The position numbers were made by a program, and so were the translations under genes. Positions 32,577-43,441 of a stretch of 64,000 nucleotides of DNA are shown one piece after another; position 1 is the first letter of the stretch; the number at the start of each line of letters is the position of its first letter. The notes beneath the pieces were generated by a model, which had not been told where the DNA came from, ran no database searches, and saw nothing but the letters and a program-made list of their open reading frames with translations. The stretch lies in assembly GCA_963575745.1 (NCBI GenBank), contig CAUYUJ010014551.1:324136-388135 (forward strand). The letters are read 5' to 3'. This DNA comes from Prorocentrum cordatum. Its lineage: Eukaryota; Sar; Dinophyceae; Prorocentrales; Prorocentraceae.

Positions 32577-34045
32577 TCACAGCCTCAGCCTGCCTCAGCC
32601 TCAGCCTCAGCCTGCCTCAGCCTCAGCCTGCCTCAGCCTCAGCCTGAGCCTGCTTCAGCCTCAGCCTCAGCCTCAGCCTTCAGCCTCGGCCTCAGCCTCA
32701 GTCTGCCTTCAGCCTCGGCCTCAGCCTCAGCCTGCCTCAGCCTCAGCCTGCATCAGCCTCAGCCTCAGCCTCAGCCTGCCTCAGCCTCAGCCTGCCTCAG
32801 CCTCGGCCTCAGCCTGCCTCAACCTCAGCCTCAGCCTGCTTCAGCCTCAGCCTCAGTCTGCCGTCGACCTCGGCCTCGGCCTCAGCCTGCCTCAACCTCA
32901 GCCTGCATCAGCCTAAGCCTCAGCCTCAGCCTCAGCCTCAGCATCAGCCTGCCTCAGCCTCAGCCTCAGCCTCAGCCTGCCTCAGCCTCAGCCTCAGCCT
33001 GCTTCAGCCTCAGCCTCAGTCTGCCTTCAGCCTGCCTTCAGCCTCAGCCTCAGCCCTCAGCCTCAGCCTCAGCCTCAGCCTGCCTCAGCTCAGCCTCAGC
33101 CTCAGCCTCAGCCTGCCTCAGCCTCAGCCTGCTTCAGCCTCAGCCTCAGTCTGCCTCAGCCTCAGCCTCAGCCTGCCTCAGCCTCAGCCTCAGCCTGCTT
33201 CAGCCTCAGCCTCAGTCTGCCTTCAGCCTCGGCCTCAGCCTCAGCCTGCCTCAGCCTCAGCCTGCATCAGCCTCAGCCTCAGCCTCAGCCTGCCTCAGCA
33301 TCAGCCTGCCTCAGCCTCAGCCTCAGCCTGCCTCAGCCTCAGCCTCAGCCTGCTTCAGCAGCTCAGCCTCAGCCTCAGTCTGCCTTCAGCCTCGGCCTCA
33401 GCCTCCGCCTGCCTCAGCCTGAACCCATCAGTCAGCCTCAGCCTCAGCCTGCCTCAGCCTCAGCCTGCCTCAGCCTCAGCCTGCCTCAGCCTCAGCCTCA
33501 GCCTCGCTTCAGCCTCAGCCTCAGTCTGCCTTCAGCCTCGGCCTCAGCCTCAGCCTGCCTCAGCCTCAGCCTGCTCAGCCTCAGCCTCAGCCTGCCTCCT
33601 CAGCCTCAGCCTCAGCCTCAGCCTGCCTCAGCCTCAGCCTCAGCCTCTCAGCCTCAGCCTCAGCCTCAGCCTCAGCCTCAGCCTCAGCCTCAGCCTCAGC
33701 TTCAGCCTCAGCCTCAGTCTGCCTCAGCCTGCCTCAGCCTCAGCCTGCCTCAGCCTCAGCCCTCAGCCTCAGCCTCAGCCTCAGCCTGCCTTCAGCCTCA
33801 GCCTCAGTCTGCCTTCAGCCTCGGCCTCAGCCTCAGCCTGCCTCAGCCTCAGCCTGCATCAGCCTCAGCCTCAGCCTCAGCCTGCCTCAGCATCAGCCTG
33901 CCTCAGCCTCAGCCTCAGCCTGCCTCAGCCTCAGCCTCAGCCTGCTTCAGCCTCAGCCTCAGTCTGCCTTCAGCCTCGGCCTCAGCCTCAGCCTGCTTCA
34001 GCCTCAGCCTGCCTCAGCCTCAACATCAGCCTGCCTCAGCGTTCA
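32577..34045. repeat. CAGCCT hexamer satellite
   Basis: About 1.47 kb of CAGCCT with a recurrent TGCCTCAGCCT phase break and CTTCAGCCT variants. Longer blocks recur (for example CAGTCTGCCTTCAGCCTCGG), indicating expansion in larger segments. One strand lacks stop codons over stretches, but this is a repeat, not a gene. Confidence 0.98.
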
Positions 34046-34057
34046 AAATGTGGCCCG

Positions 34058-34409
34058 GGAATGGAGTTCTGGGAACTCGAAGAACACGAAGTGGCCTACG
34101 TCTGGCTTCGGGCATTCAAAATCATACCCAGGAATGGAGTTCTGGGAACTCGAAGACCACGAAGTGGCCTACTGTTGGCTCCGGGCATTCAAAATCATGC
34201 TCAGGAATGGAGTTCTGGGAACTCGAAGACCACGAAGTGGCCTACGGTTGGCTCCGGGCATTCAAAATCATGCCCAGGAATGGAGTTCTGGGAACTCGGA
34301 GCCCACGAAGTGGCCTACAGTTGGCTCCAGGCATTCAAAATCATGCCCAGGAATGGAGTTCTGGGAACTCGATGACCACGAAGTGCGTTACTGTTGGCTA
34401 ACAAAAAGA
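34058..34409. repeat. Five tandem copies of a 73-bp unit
   Basis: GGAATGGAGTTCTGGGAACT recurs at 34058, 34131, 34204, 34277 and 34350, exactly 73 bp apart. Each unit carries ACGAAGTGGCCTAC and GGGCATTCAAAATCAT. 73 is not a multiple of 3, so the apparent protein repeats in three frames are phase-shifted readings of one DNA repeat. The array directly abuts the hexamer satellite. Confidence 0.97.
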
Positions 34410-34672
34410 ATCCCCAGCATCCTCCCCCGGATCGCACCCAGACCCCCCTGGGGCGTCATGATGCTCTCTCTTTTGACCCTACTAGAAACCTATCAGTCTT
34501 CGCTGTTAGGTAAAAAAAGCTTCGCGATAACGGGCGTGATTCGGCGGGTTTCGGCCTCCCAGGGCCTTTTTCGAACCCCCGGGCCCTCGGGAGGAGGAAG
34601 ATAAGGAAAAGGGAGAGGGAGCAGAGGAGGAAGATGGGATTGAGGGGGAATTCTTGGGAACATATTGAGATT

Positions 34673-34772
34673 CTTCTGCTGCTGCTGCTGCTGTTGCTGC
34701 TGCTCCTTCTCCTCCTCCTCCTCCTCCTCCTCCTCCTCCTCCTCCTCCTCCTCCTCCTCCTCCTCCTCCTCC
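34673..34772. repeat. (CTG)n then (CTC)n microsatellite
   Basis: CTG triplets convert to CTC triplets and run about 100 bases. The stretch 34410-34672 and 34773-35671 contain no recognised gene. Confidence 0.9.
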
Positions 34773-35671
34773 CCCTACCCCTTCCTCCCTGGTCGTCGCC
34801 TTCGCCGTTCTGCGCAACTCTTCCCCTTGCGTCGTCTTCCCAGTTGATCGCGATGACGCTGCAAATTCTTGCGCAACTCTTCCCTTTCACGCGCTTCCCT
34901 TTCATGTCAGGAAAGGTTTGAAAGACGATCGTTTCGCCTGAGACATCCTCGCCAAATCTTGAAGTTGGGGGTCGCATCTTAAGACGCATGCTGCTAACAT
35001 TGGGCGTTTCGCATCCTCGGAAAATGGGGATGTTGAAATCGTCGTTCTAATTCGCGGACCTCCAAACATGAGCGTTTCGCCTGAGACAACCTCGAAACAA
35101 TGGGATGCGCCAAGCGCTCTTGTAAGGCATCTTTTCGGAGCGATCTCGGATGACCTCCAAGACAAGCGTTTCGCTTAAGAATCAACGGGCCCTCGAAAGC
35201 ATCTGGTTTCCACCTCTTCCTCCTCCTCCTTCTCCTCCTCCTCCTCCTTCCTCCTCCACCTCCCGGTCGCGGACAACAGCGACGACGACGAATCCCTGGG
35301 ACACCCTTGAGATTCTCTTGAAACCCTGGAAGATTCCTTGAGACATGTGGGGAAAACAGCGTGACGTGATCGGGGGGGGGAGGGGAGGGGCGGGGGCGAT
35401 CACGAGCGTTATCGCCCAGACTATAAAAAACAAGCTCCTGAAGGGTGAGCGCGGAAAGGGGTCGGTCTGCAAATCGGCCGGGCCGTCCCTGAGACGCGCG
35501 GCGTGCTCATGGCCGGCGTCGGTCCTCCTCGAGGGCGGCCCCGCGCTGCGGAGAAGCTCGGGCCGCAGAGCCGAGATCGCAGGGACGGCAAAACTCACGC
35601 TTCTTCGCGCAGCGCAAATTGCGGTGACGGTCCGGCACTTTTGCTTAACTTGTCGCCGCGGCGGCCCCGGC

Positions 35672-35745
35672 GACAAGTCATGCCTTGCAAGCGGGTGGCG
35701 CGTGGCTCCGCTCCGCGGGGCGGGAGGATCGGAAGTGGACGGAAC
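35672..35745. repeat. Second copy of the 28918-28990 repeat
   Basis: GCCTTGCAAGCGGGTGG and GGCTCCGCTCCGCGGGGCGG-like blocks match the copy at 28.9 kb. Confidence 0.6.
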
Positions 35746-35849
35746 GCTGACGCCTGCGAAGCGCGAGGCGTGATTATCTAGGTACGCGTAGGTGACGCCG
35801 CCTGCGAAACTGGGGTGCGTGTACCCGTAACTGATCTGAGGGGTGATGA

Positions 35850-35965
35850 TGAGGAGGGGGAGAAAGACGAGGAGGAGGAGGAGGACGATGATGATGAGGA
35901 GGAGGAGGCGGGAGAAGGAGTTGCAGGAGGAGAAGGACGAGGCGGAGGAGGAGGAGGTGGAGTCG
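35850..35965. repeat. (GGA)n/(GAT)n tract
   Basis: Purine-rich trinucleotide run with GATGAT interruptions. Confidence 0.9.
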
Positions 35966-36475
35966 TCGAAGCTCGACAGTGCCCCCTGTCACGCGCAGCA
36001 AGAGGCTCACATCGAACAAAAGCAACAGCAGAAGAAAGGAGGAATCCTCGGAGTCCTTCCTGGCGCCGTTGAGGGGCTCTTCGGGAACGGCGGCTTTCTG
36101 AGAGCGGGAACGTTTGAGTACGGTGAGGGCATTGGATAAGGAACCCTTGCACAAGGAATCCAGGGTCTGGAGGCCAGTGAAACTCCGATCGTGGATCGGC
36201 CATGGGTAACACTGCCACCCTCATCAGATAAGGAATCCCCCAAGGTCCGAAGCCTCCTGGGCCCATTCCTGAACGAACGCCCCCACCGTAATACCAGCCA
36301 TACGAGGGAACGGCGTCTCCCAAATCACCTGCGATGGCCCGTTGTCCTCTGTTGGCTGCTGTCCTCTTCCGTGCGTCGTCGGTTCTCATCCTGCCGCGGC
36401 TCCTGCGTCGGCCCCCCTCTACTCCTCAGCCCTCACCCCTCCTCGAACTCCCCTCGAAACTTGACAGTGGAGGCC

Positions 36476-36660
36476 AGTCCACAAGAAACCTTCCACAAGA
36501 CATCCAACCCTGAGACCAAGGGACGTCCACTGGATTTTTGGCGGCGTGGGAACGTTGCGCCTTCCGTAGCAGAACCATCGAAACCCAAGAAACCCAGGGC
36601 ACCCTGGAGGCAACCAAGGTGTTCCTTGGCATGGGCCCTCACTGTCTACTGTCCTTCCCA
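36476..36660 (+). repeat. Further copy of the 29.57-29.75 kb repeat
   Basis: CCACAAGAAACCTTCCACAA, GAACCATCGAAACCCAAG and CAGGGCACCCTGGAGG occur in the same order and similar spacing. Surrounding DNA (35966-36475 and 36661-37039) shows nothing recognised. Confidence 0.8.
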
Positions 36661-37039
36661 TGTTCACCCTCCTCTCCCATACGCAATGCCTCCTCCTGCT
36701 GTTTCACCCATCTACTCCTTGCCCTCCTCGTCCCACCCACCCAGGCTTCCTTTCCAGGACGCATTTCCATTTCAATTACGTGAGGTATGGCTCTCCCGAA
36801 TGCACACACATACACGCACGCACACGGCTTGTCCGCTGACGTTGGCCCCTCGGATGGCGAACAACGCGTGAATCATCCTCGGGATCGTCTTCTCCCGTCC
36901 CTGTTCCTGGTTCACTTGTTCCTCATGTCCCTCCTCACACATCTGCCTCTCTCTCTCTCTCCCTCTCTCGTCACGGTCATCCTCCTTCCACCTCCTTCTC
37001 TCAATCCGACAGTCCTCATCCCGTCCTCCAAAACGCGTC

Positions 37040-37149
37040 CTCGATGGTGAAGGCCTGCCAGGGTCCGTGCATCGGCCAGCGGGCGCTCACCACGTCGCCC
37101 TGGACGTCTATGCACTTCCCCGTGTGAGCCATCAAGAACACCACGTCCC
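37040..37149 (-). CDS. Single exon encoding one HTG beta-trefoil-like repeat
   Basis: A pyrimidine-rich stretch and CCAAG|GGGAC acceptor lead into a 110-nt exon encoding GDVVFLMAHTGKCIDVQG followed by VSARWPMHGPWQAFTIE, then an apparent AG|GAC (GA-type) donor. The pattern GD-x-FL-x-HTG-x-x-x-D-x-QG...W-Q-x-TI matches one repeat of the fascin/actin-crosslinking-like beta-trefoil class, as I recall it in dinoflagellate predicted proteins. A matching repeat occurs near 63.05 kb. Neighbouring exons were not found. It could be a functional exon or an isolated remnant; the stop codon (TGA) just downstream in frame lies in presumed intron. Confidence 0.5.
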
Positions 37150-38474
37150 CTTGGTTGGCGGCGTGCGGAAGGGAGTGGAACGAGGGAGACTGCTTTCTGA
37201 GATGGCCGGGGCGTGGTCCTGGAAGGGCTCGGAGGCGTCTACGCAGGGGGGGCTCGTTCAAAGGGGGGGGGGTCTGAGAAGCCCCTCGCCTCCTCAAGAG
37301 GGCCACGCCCTTCGCGAGCCGCCACCCTTGGCGAGCCGCCGATCCCCCAGCGCTGTCCGAACTGGCCGCTCCGTATCACCGCGGAGCCCCGTCAACAGTC
37401 AGCATCACGATCACACGCATCGCTGGGGGACGCACCGAACACTCTTGCTCCCGACGAGCGCTGCGCTTCGAGCTGCCTCGACGGTCCCGTCAGGATGGGT
37501 GGCGCGATGCGACGCGCGCTCGAAGACCACCGAGACCGCTGGCTCCCACATCTGCACGGATATCTCGCCCCGACTTCTCAGCCCGACAGCGACAGGCCTT
37601 CGTGGCGCGGCCTGGTACGTGCTCGAAAACCACCGACGCGCACTCCCTCACCCCTCGGCAACAGACCACACTGGCCGGCCCAGAAGCGAGAAGCGAGCGA
37701 GCGAGCCGCCATTGCGGACACATGTCCGGGCCGACCTGGGACCCGGTGGGGAGGCCGTGGCCTCCAGAAACCTCATCGATGAGCTGCACGCAGCCATGCC
37801 AGGCGCGAGAAGGCATTGGCCAAACTCCGCCCCCCCACGCATCCTCGATCCTCCCAGGATCGACGGTGCAAGATCTCGACGCTCGCGGCCCCTTCCAGGG
37901 TAGCCGCCGGGGCCATCGCCGGGGAACGTGTGGCCGGGCGGGAGCGCGCCTTCCATCGGATCCCTGCGGTAACTGGCACGATTCGCGTTGAAGGTTCCCG
38001 TCCTCCAGGCAGGAGTCTTGCGCGAGAATCAGCGAAAGGAACGCTTGCCAGCATCGTCGGCAAGGGATCAGGAAGCATCATGGCAATGGGAACGAACACA
38101 CGCGACACGCCCACACCGTCATACAGTGTGCAAGGGGAACTGGCCCGACCCCATTATGCGTTTCGCGTGGCTGCAGAATATTAATATAAAAAACCCAGAG
38201 GCACGCTGATACTTACAATGCTAATGGTTGACCATCAAGCAACACAACTATGTCTCCAAAGTTTCCAACGTTACTATGCTATCCTGAGCGCTTTGCTTCG
38301 CAATGTACAAACTTTGCGTGTCCACTCACTTTGATGTCCTTTTGACCTATTTCGTTTGTGTGGTGTTTCGCTCCACGCTGCTTTCGATTAGCGACTTACT
38401 TTGCCTTGCGCTACGCTACAGTTCCATGCCTCGTCTTGCTCAGCATTGCGTCGCATTCGAACTGCGTTGCTTCC
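37150..38474. other. Unassigned stretch
   Basis: GC-rich mixed sequence with open frames on both strands and no recognised protein, RNA or repeat. Confidence 0.4.
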
Positions 38475-38990
38475 ACCTCCTCCTACCTCCTCCTCCTGTT
38501 CCTCCTCCTCATCCTCCTCCTCCCTCCTCCTCCTCCTCTCCTCCTCCTCCCCCCTCCTCCTCCTTCTCCTCCTCCTCCCTCCTACCTCCTCCCTCCTCCC
38601 TCCTCCTCCTCCTCCTCCTCCTCCTCCTCCTCCTCCTCCTCCTCCGACTTCTCCTGTTCCCTCCCTCCCTCCCTCCCTCCCTCCTCCCTCGTCCTCCCTC
38701 ATCCTCTTTCCGATGCTCTCCACTTACTTTCCTTATGAGGCTCCTCCCTGTCGCACCCCAGGGCGTGCCGGCAGGGCGGGCCGAGCGCTTCGCCTCAGAC
38801 CTCCTCACCATTAACTGATCCTTGTGATGGGCCTGTCTTCCACCACCACCACCACCATGAGTTGGAGGGGGATGGGGTCCTCCTCCTGCTCCTCCTCCTC
38901 CTCCTCCTCCTCCCTCCTCCTCCTCCTCCTCCTCCTCCTCCTTCTCCTCCTCCTCTTCGTCCTCCTCCCCCTCGTCCTCCACCTCCTTCC
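38475..38990. repeat. (TCC)n tracts around a short non-repetitive insert
   Basis: TCC runs occupy 38475-38700 and 38878-38990. Between them is a piece including CACCACCACC and, past the second tract, GGTGGTGGTGGTGG, short complementary CAC/GTG runs that could pair. Confidence 0.9.
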
Positions 38991-39056
38991 CCCCTCGAAC
39001 TTATGGTGGTGGTGGTGGTGGAAAACGGGCCCATCACCTTGAGTTGAAAGTGTGCA

Positions 39057-39560
39057 AGAGCTTCACGGATGGAGGGCGGGTTGGCCTCAACTTGGGGCTA
39101 TCGCCCTAGCGCCGCGCACGTTCGTCTTAGAATATTGCAAGGGCTTCGCGGATGGAGGACGGGCCGGTTTCAAAATGTGGCTATTGCCTGAGCGCCGCGC
39201 ACAGTCGTCTTGAAAGCTTGCCGGAGCTTCACGGATGGAGGGAGCGTGGCTTTCAAAATGTTGCTCTCGCATTGTCACCGCGCACATCTGTGTTAAAAGA
39301 ACGCATGAGTTTCAATGATGGAGAGCGGGTCGCTTCAACGTGTGGCTGTCGCCTTAGCGCCGCGCACATTCGTCTTACAAGTTTGTCAGACCTTCATTGA
39401 TGGAGGGAGGTTCCTTTTGAAAGTGCGACTCTCGCCCTCGCGCTGGGAGCATTCGTCTTCAAAAAGCGCAAGAGGTTCACGGATGGAGGGCGGGTCGGTT
39501 TTCAAAATGTGGTCGCCGCCTTGGCGCCGCGCACATTCGTTTTCAGAGTCTAAACTATCA
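39057..39560. repeat. Six degenerate copies of an 83-bp tandem repeat
   Basis: Each unit carries a TTCACGGATGGAGGGCGGGT-like head, a CAAAATGTGGCT middle and a conserved GCGCCGCGCACATTCGTCTT tail. Heads fall at about 39067, 39149, 39232, 39315, 39398 and 39481. The tail is the best conserved part across otherwise diverged copies. Confidence 0.85.
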
Positions 39561-40004
39561 TCAGGGCTGACGTCCCAGAAACAATGTTTTGGCACGACGT
39601 CGGACTGCCGGGGCGTAGCAAGCCCGTTAACTTGCAGCGCTGAAGCCCCAGGATTGGTGTTCTGGCACGGCCCAGGACAGTCAAGACGCAACAGCAAAGG
39701 TGATCTGCGCCGATGAAGTTCAAGGAGCTGCTTTCTGACACAATGTTTTGAAACTGATGTCCTCCACCAGGGCACTTCCCTTAACGAGAATGAGCCCTTG
39801 CAGGGGCATGTGAAGAGGAAGCTTGGAGGGAAGGTTTATTGGCAATATCGTTAGTTGGTCTTGGGTTTGCACTGATCCTCCGTGACTTTTCCTTATACAT
39901 AATTCCCCCTGTCGCATTCCGAGGCTGGTCGAAAGGGCGGGCCAGGCGTTTCGCCTGCTTCCTCACCATTTATGAACCTGACGGTTAGCAGCTGGGAACA
40001 GTTT
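39561..40004. other. Flank between two blocks of the 83-bp repeat
   Basis: A phrase TGGTGTTCTGGCACG (39656-39670) recurs as TGGTGTGCTGGCACG near 40250, so flanking DNA also seems duplicated along with the 83-bp units. No gene recognised. Confidence 0.5.
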
Positions 40005-40180
40005 GAAAGGTGGAGAGCGGGTCGCTTCCAACATCTTTCTCTCACCTTAGCGCCGCGCACATTCGTGTATACCATGTTTCAAAATCTTCACAAATTGAGG
40101 GCGGCTCGTTTTCAAAGTGTGGCGCTCGCCTTAGCGCTTCGCGCATCCGTTTAAACAAAATCGCAAGAGTTTCACTGATT
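40005..40180. repeat. Two more degenerate 83-bp repeat copies
   Basis: GGTGGAGAGCGGGTCGCTT and TTAGCGCCGCGCACATTCGT identify the first unit; the second has GGGCGGCTCGTTTTCAAAG and TTAGCGCTTCGCGCATCCG. They resume after a gap of about 450 bases. Confidence 0.8.
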
Positions 40181-40472
40181 CTCATGGTGAACGCAGGATA
40201 GTCAGAGCGCAACACGTACGCTGGTTCACGGTGTTGAAATCCGAGGAATGGTGTGCTGGCACGATTCAGGATCACCACGACGTGCCAGTAATGTTAACTC
40301 GTGGTGTTGGAAACCTGAGAGTGGTGTTTTGTCACGCTTCAGGATGTTCACACGGTTGTCCCCGTACGGTGCAATTCCCTGAATGGAGATGAACCTTTGT
40401 AGGAGCCTGTGGAGAGAGAGCTTGGAGGGAGGGTGTATTCCAACATCGTTGATGAGTCTTGGGTTTGCATCA

Positions 40473-40755
40473 GTCTTCCTCCTACTCCTCCTCATCCTCC
40501 TCCTCCTCCTCATACCCCTCCTCCCCCTCACCCACACGCCTCATTCCCCACCTAACCTCCACCACCTCCTGGTACCCTCCCTCGTCCTCCCCGCCCCTCC
40601 TCCTCCTCCCTCCCCCTCCTCATCGTCCTCGCTTGCCGTCCTTCCCCCCCTTCTTCTCAACCCGCTCCCTCCCTCCCTCCTTCCTTCCCTCCCTCCCTCC
40701 TCCCTCCCTCCTCCCTCCCTCTTCCCTCCCTCCTCCCTCCCTCCCTCCTTGGCCG
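40473..40755. repeat. (TCC)n / (CCCT)n tract
   Basis: TCC triplets grade into CCTCCCT tetramers. Non-coding. Confidence 0.9.
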
Positions 40756-40905
40756 AGTCCTGGCCAGATGGCGCCGTCGTTCGCCTCCTTTTCGACCACG
40801 AGCTCCTGCGTCGGCCCCGTCTCGTCGGAGCGCGCCTCCACCGCGTCGCCTGGGCCGGCCCGGAGTGCCTGCTGCCCTTCCGAATGGCTCCTGCGCCTAC
40901 TATTC

Positions 40906-41065
40906 TTAGGTCGGGCATGTCCTCCTACAGACCAATTTGGCACGATAAATAAAAATGACTCTCCAAAAGTGCGACCAAATAGTCGAATATAACCAAAAAG
41001 GTCCACAAGCTATTTTTTGATTATGTTTTGAATCTTCCTCCTGTAGAGGGACAGGCCCGGCTTCA
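40906..41065 (+). mobile_element. TIR family 2 element, copy 1 (160 bp) with 8-bp target duplication
   Basis: Left terminus AGGTCGGGCATGTCCTCCTA pairs with the right terminus, whose complement reads AAGCCGGGCCTGTCCCTCTA. Flanking TACTATTC (40898-40905) and TACTAATC (41066-41073) match at seven of eight bases. An 8-bp duplication is typical of hAT-like DNA transposons. No transposase is present, so it is non-autonomous. Confidence 0.8.
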
Positions 41066-41544
41066 TACTAATCAGGCAATGCCTGGAGGCAAACTGTGGT
41101 CGGCCAGCGTGGACACCAGACCAGACAGCAAAGTATCGCAAGGATGTGTAAGATGTGTGGTGCAGACTGCGTGGCGAGGCATCGAGGCGGCACCAACGGC
41201 GCACCAGCCGGAGCCCCGACACACCCACTCAGCGCACGAGGCGGCAACGAGGTGTCCCCAACGGGGCACCAGCTGAAGCCCCGACACACCCATCAAACTC
41301 CTTGGTAACAACAGGAAGAACCTCTGAGTGCAGGCAACGTTTTGGGAACATGTGGCTGCATGGCTGGCGCCAGTCACGAGGCCCGAGGCGACGCGGGCCA
41401 CCGTGGTCGTCGGTGAGCGGCCGGGGGACAGGAGGTCCTGCTCCTGCTCCTGCCCTTGCTCCTGCGCCTGGGCCTGTTCCTGCTTCTGCTGCTGCTGCTG
41501 CTCCTCCTCCCTTGCTCCGCGGCCGCCTACGAGGCACCGCGGCG
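41066..41544. other. Unassigned stretch
   Basis: It contains two close CACCAGC-GAAGCCCCGACACACCC-type phrases (about 41205 and 41268), a short local duplication. No gene recognised. Confidence 0.4.
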
Positions 41545-41830
41545 TCCTTCTCCTCCTCCTCCTCCTCCTCCTCCTCCTCCTCCTGCTCCTCCTGCTCCTC
41601 CTCGATTCTCTCGACTCCGATGACATGGGAGTTCGGTGACGGACGCGCTGTCATCTCCTCCTCCTCCTCCTCCTCCTCCTCCTCCTCGTCCTCCTCCTCC
41701 TCCTCCTCCTTGTCTTCCTCCTCCCTCCCTCCCCTCCTCCACCTCCTCCGCCTCCTCCTCCGCCTCCTCCTCCTCTTCGTCTTCCTCCTCTTCGTCTTCC
41801 CCCTCTTCGTCGTTCCCCCCCCCCCCTCCC
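41545..41830. repeat. (TCC)n tract
   Basis: TCC trinucleotide interrupted at 41605-41655 by non-repetitive DNA. It continues with CTTCGTC variants to a C run near 41820. Confidence 0.9.
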
Positions 41831-42310
41831 TCCCTCCCCGCCTCGGATTCGGAGCACACGAATTCCACCGCCTGAGCCCCATCGAAACGAGACCCCTGGC
41901 CCCAGAGGGCTCGCAGCCCGAGCCCGGCAGTTCACAGCCGCCCCCCCTGGAGGGAGGGGCGCGCGAGCGCCGCCGCGGGCGCTCCCTGCCACGACGGCCC
42001 CAGCGGGAGAGACGGGTCTGCGCAGGCCCGCGCGCCATGACACGGCGCCCTTGGCGCGACGAGGGCGACGTCGGCGACGGCCTCGACGGCGGTGGTGCTG
42101 AGGGTGGTGGCGACGATGCTGGCGGCGGGGCCCAGGGGCCCCAAGGTCTCTCTGCCGACGCTTTCCGCGCCCCTTCCCTGCGCATCCATAGGCTCCATAG
42201 CGGGCAGCACCACCCACTGGCCCGCTGGTCGTCCGCGGCCGACACGGCGGATGGCGTGGTGGCGATGGTGGCGAGAGTGGCGGCGATGGCGACGGCGGCA
42301 GCGAGGATGC

Positions 42311-42350
<40 letters not shown>

Positions 42351-42819
42351 GCGGCGGCGCGTCCAAGCTCTGGCAGCTGGCGCCAGACAGCTCGACGGCA
42401 CTGGGCGTGGAGAGGCAGCCCCGACCGAGCCCGAGAGGGAGAGGGGAGGCTGGCTCAGAGGGGACGAGGGCCCTCCTCGAGGAGGCACCCCAGGACAGGC
42501 AAGCCCAGCCATGACATGCTGCTTGGTCTGGTTGGGAGCTCCTCTCCCCAGGACCAGTCGGCATCGAGCCGGTAGATCGGATCGAGTCGACATGCGCGTC
42601 GGATCGGGCTGCCTCGGCCCGGCATCGACATCGAATCGGGTCGGCTGCGCCAAGATGCACAACGGCGCCATGCAGGCATCGGGCCGCACCGGACCGTCGG
42701 ACCATCGGCATCGAGCCAGATCGGGCCTGGCCAAACCCGATGTCGAGCGGGACCGACCGGTCGGATCGAAATGGACCACTCCTCTCCCCCGGGGGGGGGA
42801 AGCTCGTCGGAACCGGATT
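41831..42819. other. GC-rich unassigned stretch with (GAC)n
   Basis: A (GAC)n run lies at about 42308-42350. Around 42560-42770 ATCGGATCG-type phrases recur irregularly. Open frames on both strands are compositional. Confidence 0.45.
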
Positions 42820-42940
42820 TAATGAGGAGGAGGAGGAGGAGGAGGAGGAGGAGGAGGAGGAGGAGGGGGAGGGGGAGGACGAGGAGGACGAGGAGGAGGA
42901 GGAGGAGGAGGAGGAGGTGGAGAAGCAGGTGGAGGAGGAA
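42820..42940. repeat. (GGA)n tract
   Basis: Purine-rich trinucleotide run on +. The remainder to 43441 has no recognised feature and forms the 3' flank of SF3B1. Confidence 0.9.
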
Positions 42941-43441
42941 TTTTGTGACAGGCTCGGCTGGGCCACTGGTTGCGGTCGACCTCGCTCTGGCCAGCAAGCC
43001 GCGGGACTGCACGGGGCGCTCGGTCGGGCCGCCCCTCTCCTGAGGGAGGGTGGGCCGTACACAGTCAGAACCCATCGTAAGGATGCCAAGCAAGGATCCA
43101 AGACCCTTCCAAGTCCCGCGTGCCATTTAGAGCTCCTTGGACGTCAGCATTGGCTCAGGATGGGCCGAAGGAGCAAGGGTATCCTTGAGGAAGCAGCGCG
43201 CGCCTACTATGGATTTTGACTGTAGGGAGAGGGTCGAACAGGCATGTCCCATCCGTGGAGGGCGCTCCTGTAGAACCTGTCCTGGGAGGGGTGCTTGCTT
43301 CGCTTCTGGGCGGCACGGGGGGGGCCTGCCCGTATCCCCAATGGTAGATCCAGGATCTGGAAAGACGGACCGCTCGGATAGGACATCTCGCTGGAGCTTG
43401 ATCGCACGCTTCCAGCATCACCCCAGCGCTGGCGTCGACTC

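Noticed and set aside
34048-34604. Apparent protein with ELEDHEVAYGWLRAFKI-type repeats
   Set aside because: The same 73-bp DNA unit is read in three successive frames; this is a DNA repeat, not a protein repeat.
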